Of a DNA stretch of 35,156 nt, positions 1 through 7,676 are shown in pieces (the first letter of the stretch is position 1; every line of letters begins with the position of its first letter). The notes beneath the pieces were generated by a model, which did no database searches, was not told the DNA's origin, and worked only from the letters and a program-made list of their open reading frames with translations. This DNA comes from Gammaproteobacteria bacterium. GTDB taxonomy: Bacteria > Pseudomonadota > Gammaproteobacteria > Steroidobacterales > Steroidobacteraceae. The translations under genes were made by a program, and so were the position numbers. The DNA lies in the NCBI GenBank assembly GCA_027317845.1, contig DAHVQK010000016.1, forward strand, positions 1 through 35,156, given 5' to 3'.

Positions 1-28
1 AGCCGGAGCCCTTGCCAAGACTCCGAAT

Positions 29-189
29 CGGTTCGAGACGTCTTCTGGCTACCGGATCAGCCGGATCGCTGCGCCTTCCCGCCGGGGTGATCCCCGTCAG
101 TGGTGGGTCATTCAACCCTGCAGCGGCCGTCCCCGGATACAGCGGCGGGCCCGCCACGGATTTACACCGTGTTCCGTTTCCTCGAACCG
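29..189 (-). promoter_or_regulatory. Cobalamin (B12) riboswitch; regulated gene lies beyond the left edge
   Basis: Minus strand reads CGGTTCGAG GAAACGGAACACGGTGTAAATCCGTGGCGGGCCCGCCGCTGTATCCGGGGACGG...CCACTGACGGGGATCACCCCGGCGGGAAGGCGCAGCGATCCGGCTGATCCGGTAGCCAGAAGACGT CTCGAACCG. This contains the B12-box-like GCGGGCCCGCCGCTGT, CACTG...GGGAAGGC and AGCCAGAAGAC blocks, closed by a perfect 9-bp P1 stem (CGGTTCGAG/CTCGAACCG). Confidence 0.9.
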
Positions 190-201
190 AAACGAAGTGA
201 A

Positions 202-230
202 ATTGTCTCTCGCGCTCTTGGGTCCGTCAA
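202..230 (-). promoter_or_regulatory. Candidate sigma70 promoter for the cobalamin riboswitch transcript
   Basis: Minus strand TTGACG-N17-GACAAT; predicted start lies a few nt upstream of the riboswitch P1 stem. Confidence 0.55.
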
Positions 231-690
231 GCTCTCCGGTGAAACCTCTTCTGTGCGCACACAGCAATCCGCGCCGGCAATCACGCAAACCGCACACTCA
301 TCGCGTCGTGGCGACCGCACCGAGGTGACATCTGAGTCACCCTTTGCGTCACAGCCCGCGCACGCCGCTCGCGCTGGCGTCATCGGTGTTGGTATTCAGC
401 TCTTCGCATCGCGCCCTTTCGGGGGAGTCACTTCATACACCTTTTGCGCCAGCGAAACGCAACGGGTGCCCCCCGGACTTTTCCCGGACCGGGAGTGAGC
501 CGGGAGAGCACCGACACATCACACGCCGTGCGTGCGATGGCGCCATCGGTAGCCAGTGGGGGAGCAAGCCTGTAGCATGGCAAGTGAAGCCGACGGTGCG
601 ACGGCCGCGGTGCGTGGCGTGGACGCCATTTGCAATCAATGGCCTGACTGCGCACCCCCATGGATCAGATGGAATCGAGCGAGGCCCCCG

Positions 691-1779
691 ATGAACAAAG
701 CGACTCTCGAGCTCAATCGCGCAGGCCAGAGCCTGTGGCTGGACAACATCACGCGCGAGCTGCTGACGAGCGGCACGCTGCAACGGTACATCGAGGACCT
801 CTCGGTCACCGGCCTCACCTCGAACCCGACGATCTTCGATCAGGCGATGAAGCACGGCGCCGCCTATGACGAGGACCTGCGCCGGCTCGCGACCCAAGGC
901 CTTACCGCCGAAGAGGCGTTCTTCGAAATCGCCTTGCAGGACCTCACGCGAGCGGCCGACCTGTTTCGCCCCGTTCACGAGCGCACCGACCGCTTGGACG
1001 GCTGGGTATCACTCGAGGTGTCACCTCACCTCGCGCGTGATGCACGCGCGACATTCGCACAGGCGCGGCAGCTGCACGAGCGGGCCGCCCGACCCAATCT
1101 GTTCATCAAGATACCCGGCACCCGGGAAGGCCTGCCGGCGATCGAGGAGGCGATCTTCGCCGGCGTATCGGTCAACGTGACGCTGCTGTTCTCGCCGCAG
1201 CAATACATTGCGGCGGCGGAGGCCTGGCTGCGCGGCATCGAGCGGCGCATCGAGGCGGGACTGAATCCCAACGTCGCCTCCGTTGCCTCTCTGTTCCTGA
1301 GCCGCTGGGATGTGGCGACCGCCGGCAAGGTGCCCGCGGCGCTCGTCAACCGGCTGGGTCTCGCCATCGGTCGCAGCGCCTACAAGGCGTATTGCGGCCT
1401 GTTGACCTCTTCGCGCTGGCTGCGCGCCATGAACGCCGGCGCCCGGCCGCAGCGTCTGCTCTTTGCCAGCACCGGAACCAAGGATCCGAAGGCCTCGGAC
1501 GTGCTTTACGTCGAGGGACTCGTTGCGCCCCTCACCATCAACACCATGCCGGAGAACACGCTCAAGGCGTTCGCCGACCACGGAAGCCTCGGGCGGGCGA
1601 TCGGTGCGGATGGGGGAGACAGCGAGGCGGTGCTCGCGGAGTTCGGCCAGGCGGGTGTCGATCTGCCGGCGCTTGCCGCCAGGTTGCAGGAAGAGGGGGC
1701 TGCCGCCTTCGTCAAGTCCTGGGACGAACTGCTCGGCGGCATTGGCACGAAGGCCGCGGCGCTCAGGAAATCGGCGTAA
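691..1779 (+). CDS. tal: Transaldolase
   Basis: ORF 556..1779, probable start ATG at 691 (MNKATLELNRAGQSLWLDNITRELLTSGTLQRYIEDLSVTGLTSNPTIF...). Motifs SVTGLTSNPTIF, NLFIKIPGT and VNVTLLFS are typical of the longer transaldolase type. Confidence 0.93.
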   Translation: MNKATLELNRAGQSLWLDNITRELLTSGTLQRYIEDLSVTGLTSNPTIFDQAMKHGAAYDEDLRRLATQGLTAEEAFFEIALQDLTRAADLFRPVHERTDRLDGWVSLEVSPHLARDARATFAQARQLHERAARPNLFIKIPGTREGLPAIEEAIFAGVSVNVTLLFSPQQYIAAAEAWLRGIERRIEAGLNPNVASVASLFLSRWDVATAGKVPAALVNRLGLAIGRSAYKAYCGLLTSSRWLRAMNAGARPQRLLFASTGTKDPKASDVLYVEGLVAPLTINTMPENTLKAFADHGSLGRAIGADGGDSEAVLAEFGQAGVDLPALAARLQEEGAAAFVKSWDELLGGIGTKAAALRKSA

Positions 1780-1784
1780 TCGGC

Positions 1785-1809
1785 GGGGGCGCGAGATGTT
1801 CGCGCCCCC
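1785..1809. terminator. Perfect hairpin between convergent genes, candidate bidirectional terminator without U-tract
   Basis: GGGGGCGCGA-gatgt-TCGCGCCCCC, 10-bp perfect stem, 5-nt loop, 5 nt after the tal stop codon. Confidence 0.45.
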
Positions 1810-1826
1810 GCATCGCGGCGCGAACC

Positions 1827-2216
1827 TCACTTCTGTTTCGCGCCGCGCTCGGCGGCGGCGATGGCGTCCTTCCCGCAGGCCGGCGCCTCGGGCTGCTCGA
1901 GGGGATAAAGCTCATCGAGCTGCCTGCAGGCGAGGCGGGCGGTCTCTTCGACCCGCCACCTGAGCTCCCCCGCGCCCGCGTGGGCCCTCAGATCGAGGTC
2001 CTCGTAAGCAACCCATCGTGTAACGGAGACCTCCTCGGTTCGGATCGTGGAGGATCCTCGCGTGTGTCCGATGGTAGGCGGGGCCGAGGCGCCGTCCATA
2101 CGCATTTGGCGCACCGGTCGCCGGCTCTGCGGCGGACCCCTACGTGAATCCACTGATTTGTCGCGTGTGACTCGGGCATACGGTATCGGGCAGGTCACCG
2201 CGGGTTTCGACTGCAT
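1827..2216 (-). CDS. UrcA-family-like small protein, possibly N-terminally degraded
   Basis: C-terminal part VAYEDLDLRAHAGAGELRWRVEETARLACRQLDELYPLEQPEAPACGKDAIAAAE resembles the UrcA domain (Y-DLDL...ARxxC..LD.LYPL......C...A). The N-terminal half lacks the expected signal peptide, so the true start is uncertain. Confidence 0.5.
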   Translation of the reverse strand: MQSKPAVTCPIPYARVTRDKSVDSRRGPPQSRRPVRQMRMDGASAPPTIGHTRGSSTIRTEEVSVTRWVAYEDLDLRAHAGAGELRWRVEETARLACRQLDELYPLEQPEAPACGKDAIAAAERGAKQK

Positions 2217-2256
2217 GTTTCGCGCGCAACGGGTAGCCGGAGAGAGTCATCGGGGA

Positions 2257-3855
2257 GTGCCCGATGTCATTTCCGCTCTCATGAATCCGCGGGCCTATCC
2301 GCATCCGGCCGAGGCGCTCGAGCTCATCGAGACACCCATCTCGTGGGTGCTGTTGGCGGGGGAGTTCGCGTACAAGATCAAGCGGCCGGTGCGCTATCCG
2401 TTCATCGACCTCAGATCGGTCGCCCGCCGCAGATTCCTCTGCGAGGAGGAGTTGCGTCTCAACAGACGATTCGCGCCGCAGCTTTACCTCGAGGTGTGTG
2501 ATGTCGTGAGCGAGGCGGGAGAGCCGCGGATTCGCCTGCGGATCGCACATCCAGGCGGTGCCCACGGGGGCGCGCTCGAGGCGGCCGTGCGCATGCGCCG
2601 ATTCTCGAGGCGCGACGAGCTCGATCAGCTACTCGCGACACATCGCGTCGAGCCGCTCGAACTCGAGATTTTTGGCCGCAGCATCGCCGATGTGCACGCG
2701 ACGCTGCCCGCGGCGGAAGCGGCTTCGCCCGCGGGCACCCCGAACGGTGTCAAGGCGCAGTTGGGCCGAAATCTCCTGGAATGCGCCGATGCGGCCGGCG
2801 CGCTCGGCACCGCTGAGGAGGTGCTTGCGCTGCGCGAGGGACTCGAGAGGCGCATCTTCGCGGCTCTGGCGGACATCGCCTCGAGGAGGGAGCGCGGACG
2901 CGTACGGGAGTGTCATGGCGATCTGCACAGTCGCAACATCGTGCGCCTGGATCAGCGATTGGTCGCATTCGACTGCCTGGAGTACGAGCCGGCATTCCGC
3001 TGGATCGACGTGGCCGATGAGATCGCGTTCCTCACGAGCGATCTGGCATCGCGTCACTTCGACCGTCATGCCCAGGCATTTCTCAGGGGATATCTCGCGC
3101 AGAGCGGCGATTACCACGCCTGCCGGGTCATCAGGCTCTATGAGGCGCATCGCGCCCTCGTTCGCGCGAAGGTCGCGGCGCTGTCCGCGGCCGCTCTGGC
3201 GGAGGGAGCGGAGCGGGAGTCGGTCCGGTTGGAGCATCTGAGTCTGATCACGCACGCGCTCGAGGCGCTCTCGCCCCGCAGTCCGGTGCTCATGCTCATG
3301 TGCGGTGTGTCGGGCTCGGGCAAGACCTGGCTGTCCCGGCTGCTCGCGGAGCACCTCGCGGCGCTGCACCTGAGGTCGGATGTCGAGCGCAAGCGCAGCG
3401 CGGGACTTCACCCGCTGGCGCATTCCCATTCTGACCTCGCCACGGGATTGTATTCGAGCGAGATGAGCCAGCGGGTCTACGAGGACCTGGCGCAGGCCGC
3501 GCGCGATGGGTTGTCAGGTGGCTACAACGTCATCGTCGATGCCACGTTTCTGCGCCGCGAGCAGCGGGCCCGGTTCGCAGAGCTCGGTGTTGCGTGCGCC
3601 TCCGCGACCCATTTCGTGTGCTGCCAGGCGCCACTGTCGGTGCTGCGCGCGCGGATTCTGGCGCGCGCGCGCACCGGACTCGATCCGTCGGAGGCCGACC
3701 TGTCCGTGCTCGACTGGCAGCGCGAGCACATCGAGCCCTTCGGCTCGGATGACCCATTCGATGTCATCCATGTCGAGTCGGACGATCCAGAGGCGCTGGA
3801 GAAGGTGTTGCGTCGAACGCGGCAACGGCCGGGACATCACGTCCCGGCCGTCTGA
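2257..3855 (+). CDS. Bifunctional aminoglycoside phosphotransferase-like / P-loop ATP-binding (AAA) protein
   Basis: ORF 2047..3855, likely start GTG 2257 or ATG 2281. N-terminal kinase-like domain (HGDLHSRNIV, FDCLEY) and C-terminal Walker A (LMLMCGVSGSGKTWLSRLLAE). Confidence 0.82.
   Translation: MPDVISALMNPRAYPHPAEALELIETPISWVLLAGEFAYKIKRPVRYPFIDLRSVARRRFLCEEELRLNRRFAPQLYLEVCDVVSEAGEPRIRLRIAHPGGAHGGALEAAVRMRRFSRRDELDQLLATHRVEPLELEIFGRSIADVHATLPAAEAASPAGTPNGVKAQLGRNLLECADAAGALGTAEEVLALREGLERRIFAALADIASRRERGRVRECHGDLHSRNIVRLDQRLVAFDCLEYEPAFRWIDVADEIAFLTSDLASRHFDRHAQAFLRGYLAQSGDYHACRVIRLYEAHRALVRAKVAALSAAALAEGAERESVRLEHLSLITHALEALSPRSPVLMLMCGVSGSGKTWLSRLLAEHLAALHLRSDVERKRSAGLHPLAHSHSDLATGLYSSEMSQRVYEDLAQAARDGLSGGYNVIVDATFLRREQRARFAELGVACASATHFVCCQAPLSVLRARILARARTGLDPSEADLSVLDWQREHIEPFGSDDPFDVIHVESDDPEALEKVLRRTRQRPGHHVPAV
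3825..3851. repeat. Perfect 11-bp inverted repeat overlapping the 3' end of the APH/ATPase gene, candidate terminator hairpin
   Basis: ACGGCCGGGAC-atcac-GTCCCGGCCGT immediately before the stop codon (3853-3855), between convergent genes. Confidence 0.5.
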
Positions 3856-3875
3856 TCGGCTCACCTCGAGGGGCG

Positions 3876-4808
3876 TCACTCCTGGATCGATCCGCTCGCT
3901 GCACCGCCGCCCTGGGCCGACGCGGAGGCGGAAGCCGAAGGAGGGCGCGACAGCGTGCTCTGGCCGGCGGCCGAACCGCTCAGGGAAGAGTCTCCCGCGG
4001 CGGAGGCGTTTCCCGCCGATCCCTGGGCCGCGGCACCCTCGCCGAACCCGCCGGTGAGGCCGCCGCTCGCGCCGTTGGGTCCCTGCGTATCGCCCACGGG
4101 AAGGACTGTTGAGCCGAGCGAACCGCCATTTGCTCCGGAGCCGTGTGTGGCGCTGGCGGAAGCGCTTGAGCCGGCATCGCCCCCGGCCGTGCCGGCGGCA
4201 TCACCTGCCATCGAGCTCATGAGGCTGCTCGCCGCGCCGGCGGGTGTGGTGTTGCCGGTCGGCGTACCAGACTGCGCAGCTCCTCCCGCACTGCCGCTCG
4301 CACGACCCGCGGCATTCGAGGCTCCACTGATGGTGCCGGCAGGCTCGAGAGCGCTCGCCGTCGCGGTGCCGGACTCGACGGCTCCAGCGCCCGTGGCCGC
4401 GGCATTGCCGGTCAGCGCACGGCTCGTGTCGGCGGTGGCGGCGCCTGCGGCCTCACCGCTGCCGATCACGGTGCCCGTGACGGTTCCGGTCCTGTGAGCG
4501 GCGCCCTGGGCGACGCTCTGCGCGGCTCCGCGCAGGGCGCTCCGGGTTGCTCCTGCGGGGTTGCGCAGCCGCCCGATCGCCCCCATTTGACCTGCGGCCG
4601 AGCCACTGAGGCTGCCGAACCCGCCGCCCTGGCCCTGGATCATTCCGCCGGGACCGAACCCGCCGCCAAGACCACCGCCGAGCATCCCGCCGGCGGCTCC
4701 GCCCACGGCCCCTCCCAGGCCGCCGCCGAGCAGCTGGGCATGCGCCGGTGCGGTGAAGGTCAACGCGGCGGCAATGGCGATACTCGCGAACAGATGGGGT
4801 TTGTGCAT
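3876..4808 (-). CDS. Secreted low-complexity Gly/Ala/Ser-rich protein
   Basis: N-terminal signal peptide MHKPHLFASIAIAAALTFTAPAHA followed by QLLGGGLGGAVGGAAGGMLGGGLGGGFG... and a long Ser/Ala/Gly/Thr-rich region; no recognised catalytic motif. Confidence 0.75.
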   Translation of the reverse strand: MHKPHLFASIAIAAALTFTAPAHAQLLGGGLGGAVGGAAGGMLGGGLGGGFGPGGMIQGQGGGFGSLSGSAAGQMGAIGRLRNPAGATRSALRGAAQSVAQGAAHRTGTVTGTVIGSGEAAGAATADTSRALTGNAAATGAGAVESGTATASALEPAGTISGASNAAGRASGSAGGAAQSGTPTGNTTPAGAASSLMSSMAGDAAGTAGGDAGSSASASATHGSGANGGSLGSTVLPVGDTQGPNGASGGLTGGFGEGAAAQGSAGNASAAGDSSLSGSAAGQSTLSRPPSASASASAQGGGAASGSIQE

Positions 4809-4907
4809 GATCGTTCTCCGCTTGGGGCAGCGGTCGATCCGCGCCCTTCATGGAGAACTACGTGCGGGAGGTCCGGATTCTTCCCGAGGGCGCAATTTTT
4901 TTTTGAA

Positions 4908-6248
4908 TTACCGCGAGTCGGTGGTGGTGCGCCCGGTGTTCTCGGGCAGGCGGGCGCCCACCAGGCCGTAGCCATACACCGGGTTGCGGCCAGGGGCTCC
5001 GAGATGAGTGGCTCGCCGTATGAGGTCCTCGAGCGCTTCTCGGGTGGCCTGTGGATCCGGCCGGCGCAGCTGCCGCGCCAGTAGTCCCGCCACCAGGGGG
5101 GCGGCGAACGAGGTTCCTCGTACCGCCGCGAGGCCGCTTGGCATGCTGGCCGCCTCGATGTCGGCACCCGGAGCGGCGAACATGACCTGTGGTCCGCGCT
5201 CGGCCTCGAACAGTACCCGACGGTGCCCGTCCACCGCGGTGACACCGATGACGCCGGGATAGGCCGCCGGATACAGCGGCGGGGCGGCCGGGCCGTCATT
5301 GCCGACGGCGGCCACGATGAGCGCGCCCCGCGCGAGCACGCGATCCACCACCTGTTGCATCAGTGCATTCGGCGGCCCGACCAGGCTGACGTTGATGACC
5401 GGAACGCCTTGCTGCGCGAGCCACGCGAACGACGCGGCGATCGCATCCACCGCCCCGCCGGTCGGCCTGCCGCAATACACATCGGCGGCATACAACACCG
5501 CCCCGGGGTCGGCGCCCGCGAAGCGCTCGTCGCGGCCGACCATGAGCGAGGCGACCGCCGTGCCATGCGCGCTCGGTACCAGGGCGCCGCCGCAGCCCTG
5601 TCGGTGAATGATTTCCTGCCGAAACACGGACTGTCCGGTATCGATTCCGCCGTCGATCAGTCCGAGCGCCGCCCGTGTCGCGCTCGCAGGGTCTGCCGTC
5701 ACGGCGGCCGGTGCGGTGGCGGGAGTTCCGCGCCGGGGTCTTTGCTGCCGGAGGATCGTGCCGCTGTCGGTATAGATGTGGTTGTAATCATAGGTGCCCG
5801 TGGGATCGAGCCTGCGCAGCTCTTGCAGCGCGCGAGAGGTGGATACCCCACGCGGTGCACGGAGCACGACGAGTCGCATCCCGAGCGCCTCGAGCGACCT
5901 CACCCTCACGACGGAGTAACCCGCGGTGCCCGCCCGCGCGAGCGCCACATCCGTGGGGGACAGCGCGAGCACTTCGCCGCGGACCACCGGATCGCCCTGG
6001 GGATCGGCCGCGATGAGGTGCGGGTAGCGGCGCAGCAGGGCGAGGAGGTGGCGCTTGCGTGCCTCCTCGAGGCGGCGCAGGCGCCGATGCAGAGTGTTCG
6101 TGAGCGCGGGAAGAGTCTGGCCAAGCCCCGGGAGACCGAGCCCGGGTAGTCCTTCGGGCAACAGCGGCCCCCCCGTGCCCCCGGGGAGCGCGATCTGCGC
6201 AGCGGCCGCCGGCACGAGGAGCAGGGTGATCAGCCATGCGCGCAACAT
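4908..6248 (-). CDS. Secreted S8 family (subtilisin-like) serine peptidase
   Basis: Signal peptide MLRAWLITLLLVPAAAAQ; catalytic blocks LGLIDGGIDTG (Asp), SAHGTAVASLMVG (His), GTSFAAPLVAGLLA (Ser). Confidence 0.92.
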   Translation of the reverse strand: MLRAWLITLLLVPAAAAQIALPGGTGGPLLPEGLPGLGLPGLGQTLPALTNTLHRRLRRLEEARKRHLLALLRRYPHLIAADPQGDPVVRGEVLALSPTDVALARAGTAGYSVVRVRSLEALGMRLVVLRAPRGVSTSRALQELRRLDPTGTYDYNHIYTDSGTILRQQRPRRGTPATAPAAVTADPASATRAALGLIDGGIDTGQSVFRQEIIHRQGCGGALVPSAHGTAVASLMVGRDERFAGADPGAVLYAADVYCGRPTGGAVDAIAASFAWLAQQGVPVINVSLVGPPNALMQQVVDRVLARGALIVAAVGNDGPAAPPLYPAAYPGVIGVTAVDGHRRVLFEAERGPQVMFAAPGADIEAASMPSGLAAVRGTSFAAPLVAGLLARQLRRPDPQATREALEDLIRRATHLGAPGRNPVYGYGLVGARLPENTGRTTTDSR

Positions 6249-6288
6249 GCGGCCAATGTAGCACTGGATTTTGGTTCTGGGCGCGGAT

Positions 6289-6314
6289 GGAAGAAAATGG
6301 CTCTCCCGCTCGTC
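6289..6314 (+). promoter_or_regulatory. Candidate ECF-type autoregulated promoter
   Basis: GGAAGA-N16-CGTC upstream of the sigma ORF, resembling the generic ECF GGAAC...CGTC pattern. Very close to the first ATG, so tentative. Confidence 0.25.
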
Positions 6315-6322
6315 GTACGTAG

Positions 6323-6838
6323 ATGACAGGCATGGGCCCAGCGATCGAGGACCTTCGTGATCGGATCATCGACATCCTGCCGCGCCTGCGGCGATTCGCG
6401 CGCTCCCTGGCGCGAGATCCGCACGATGCGGATGACTTGGTGCAGATCACGGTGGAGCGTGCGCTCACCCACGCCGATCAGCTGCACCCGGACTCGCGCC
6501 TCGCCAGCTGGCTGTTCGGCATCCTGCGCAACGCGTGGATCGATGAGGGCCGCAGCCGGCATCGGCGAGAGCCCCTGCACGCGCCCGAGGAGCTTGCCGA
6601 AACCGTGGGTGATCCCACGGCGGGTTCCCAGGCGGAGCTGCTTTGCGTGCAGGATGCGCTCGCGCGGCTGCCAGAGGAGCAACGCCTCGCCGTCAGCCTG
6701 GTGCTCATCGAAGGGCTTTCGTACAAAGAGGCGGCGCATGTCATGAACGTGCCCATCGGAACGTTGACCAGCCGTCTCGCGCGCGGCCGGGAAGCATTGC
6801 AGGAAATGCTGGGAGACACCTCGGAGGCACCCCGATGA
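6323..6838 (+). CDS. RNA polymerase sigma factor, ECF subfamily
   Basis: Region 2 (ARSLARDPHDADDLVQITVERALTH, ASWLFGILRNAWIDEGR) and region 4 (LARLPEEQRLAVSLVLIEGLSYKEAAHVMNVPIGTLTSRLARGREALQ). Confidence 0.93.
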   Translation: MTGMGPAIEDLRDRIIDILPRLRRFARSLARDPHDADDLVQITVERALTHADQLHPDSRLASWLFGILRNAWIDEGRSRHRREPLHAPEELAETVGDPTAGSQAELLCVQDALARLPEEQRLAVSLVLIEGLSYKEAAHVMNVPIGTLTSRLARGREALQEMLGDTSEAPR

Positions 6839-7581
6839 GGTTCTCCGAGGAGGTACTGATGGCCTATGCCGACAACGAGCTGGATGAGAAGACCCGGGCC
6901 GCCGTCGAGGCCGCCATGGCCACCGATCCGCAGATCGCGCGCCATGTTGCGCATCACCAGAGGATGCGCGCGCGCCTCCGGTCCGCCTTCGAGCCGGTGA
7001 TCGGGCAGCCCGTGCCGGCCCGCCTGCTCGAGGCCGCCCGCGGCGCTGCGGCAACGGCCCGCGACCCAGGAAGGAGCAACGTGATACCGCTGCCGCGCCG
7101 GGGCGCTCGTGGCGGGTCATTGCCGCGCTGGGCCGCGCTCGCGGCGAGTCTCGCAATCGGTGTTCTCGGTGGGTGGCTCGCCTTTCGCATCGTTGGCTCG
7201 GGACCGATCACGATGCGCAACGGCCACATGCAGGCGCGCGGCCTGCTGGCGGCCGCTCTCACGACTCAGCTCGCCTCTCGCCAGAGCGCCGCGCAACCCG
7301 TCCAGATCGGGGTGAGTTTCCGATCGAAGAGCGGTGAGTACTGCCGGACGTTCTCGATGCGTGCGCCCGCGATTGCGGGTCTTGCCTGTCATGCGGCGCA
7401 GGGCTGGCGGCTACAGGTGTTGACGGGGACACCGGAAGAGGGCGCCGCCACGGGCGGTTATCGCCAGGCGGCATCGCCGGTGGCTGCGCCCGTGGTGGCC
7501 GCTGTCAACGCGGAGATCTCCGGCGAGCCGTTGGATGCCCGCGCCGAGGCCGCCGCCCGCCGCGAGGGCTGGACTCCCTGA
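6835..7581 (+). CDS. Membrane-anchored anti-sigma factor
   Basis: ATG overlaps the sigma stop (ATGA). N-terminal anti-sigma-like domain (MRFSEEVLMAYADNELDEKTRAAVEAAMATDPQIARHVAHHQRMRARL), one TM segment (WAALAASLAIGVLGGWLAF) and a periplasmic C-terminal domain with two Cys. Confidence 0.82.
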   Translation: MRFSEEVLMAYADNELDEKTRAAVEAAMATDPQIARHVAHHQRMRARLRSAFEPVIGQPVPARLLEAARGAAATARDPGRSNVIPLPRRGARGGSLPRWAALAASLAIGVLGGWLAFRIVGSGPITMRNGHMQARGLLAAALTTQLASRQSAAQPVQIGVSFRSKSGEYCRTFSMRAPAIAGLACHAAQGWRLQVLTGTPEEGAATGGYRQAASPVAAPVVAAVNAEISGEPLDARAEAAARREGWTP

Positions 7582-7676
7582 TCGCTTCAGGCCGCTCTGC
7601 ACCTCTGCCTCGAGGGACTGCCATAGGCCGCAAGAGGCGGCGCCGGAACCGGCCGCTGCCGGCCCCGGCGTAGGAC

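Noticed and set aside
470-690. Possible glycine-riboswitch-like stretch (CGGGAGAGCACC ... GGGGGAGCAAGCCTG) upstream of tal
   Set aside because: Lacks the conserved GCCGAAGGNGCAA and CTCAGGCAAAAGGAC blocks; partial resemblance only.
433-978. Long antisense ORFs opposite many genes (e.g. 433-978 minus, 1021-1830 minus, 7881-9242 plus, 14667-16163 plus, 21607-22923 plus, 28377-30107 minus, 31245-33098 minus, 33105-34574 minus)
   Set aside because: Arg/His/Gly/Ala-rich shadow translations of high-GC genes, with no recognisable domains and strictly opposite well-supported CDSs.
7582-7676. Nested GCCGG/CCGGC repeats between the anti-sigma and pirin genes
   Set aside because: Imperfect GC-rich inverted repeats typical of high-GC intergenic DNA; a terminator is possible but not supported by a U-tract.
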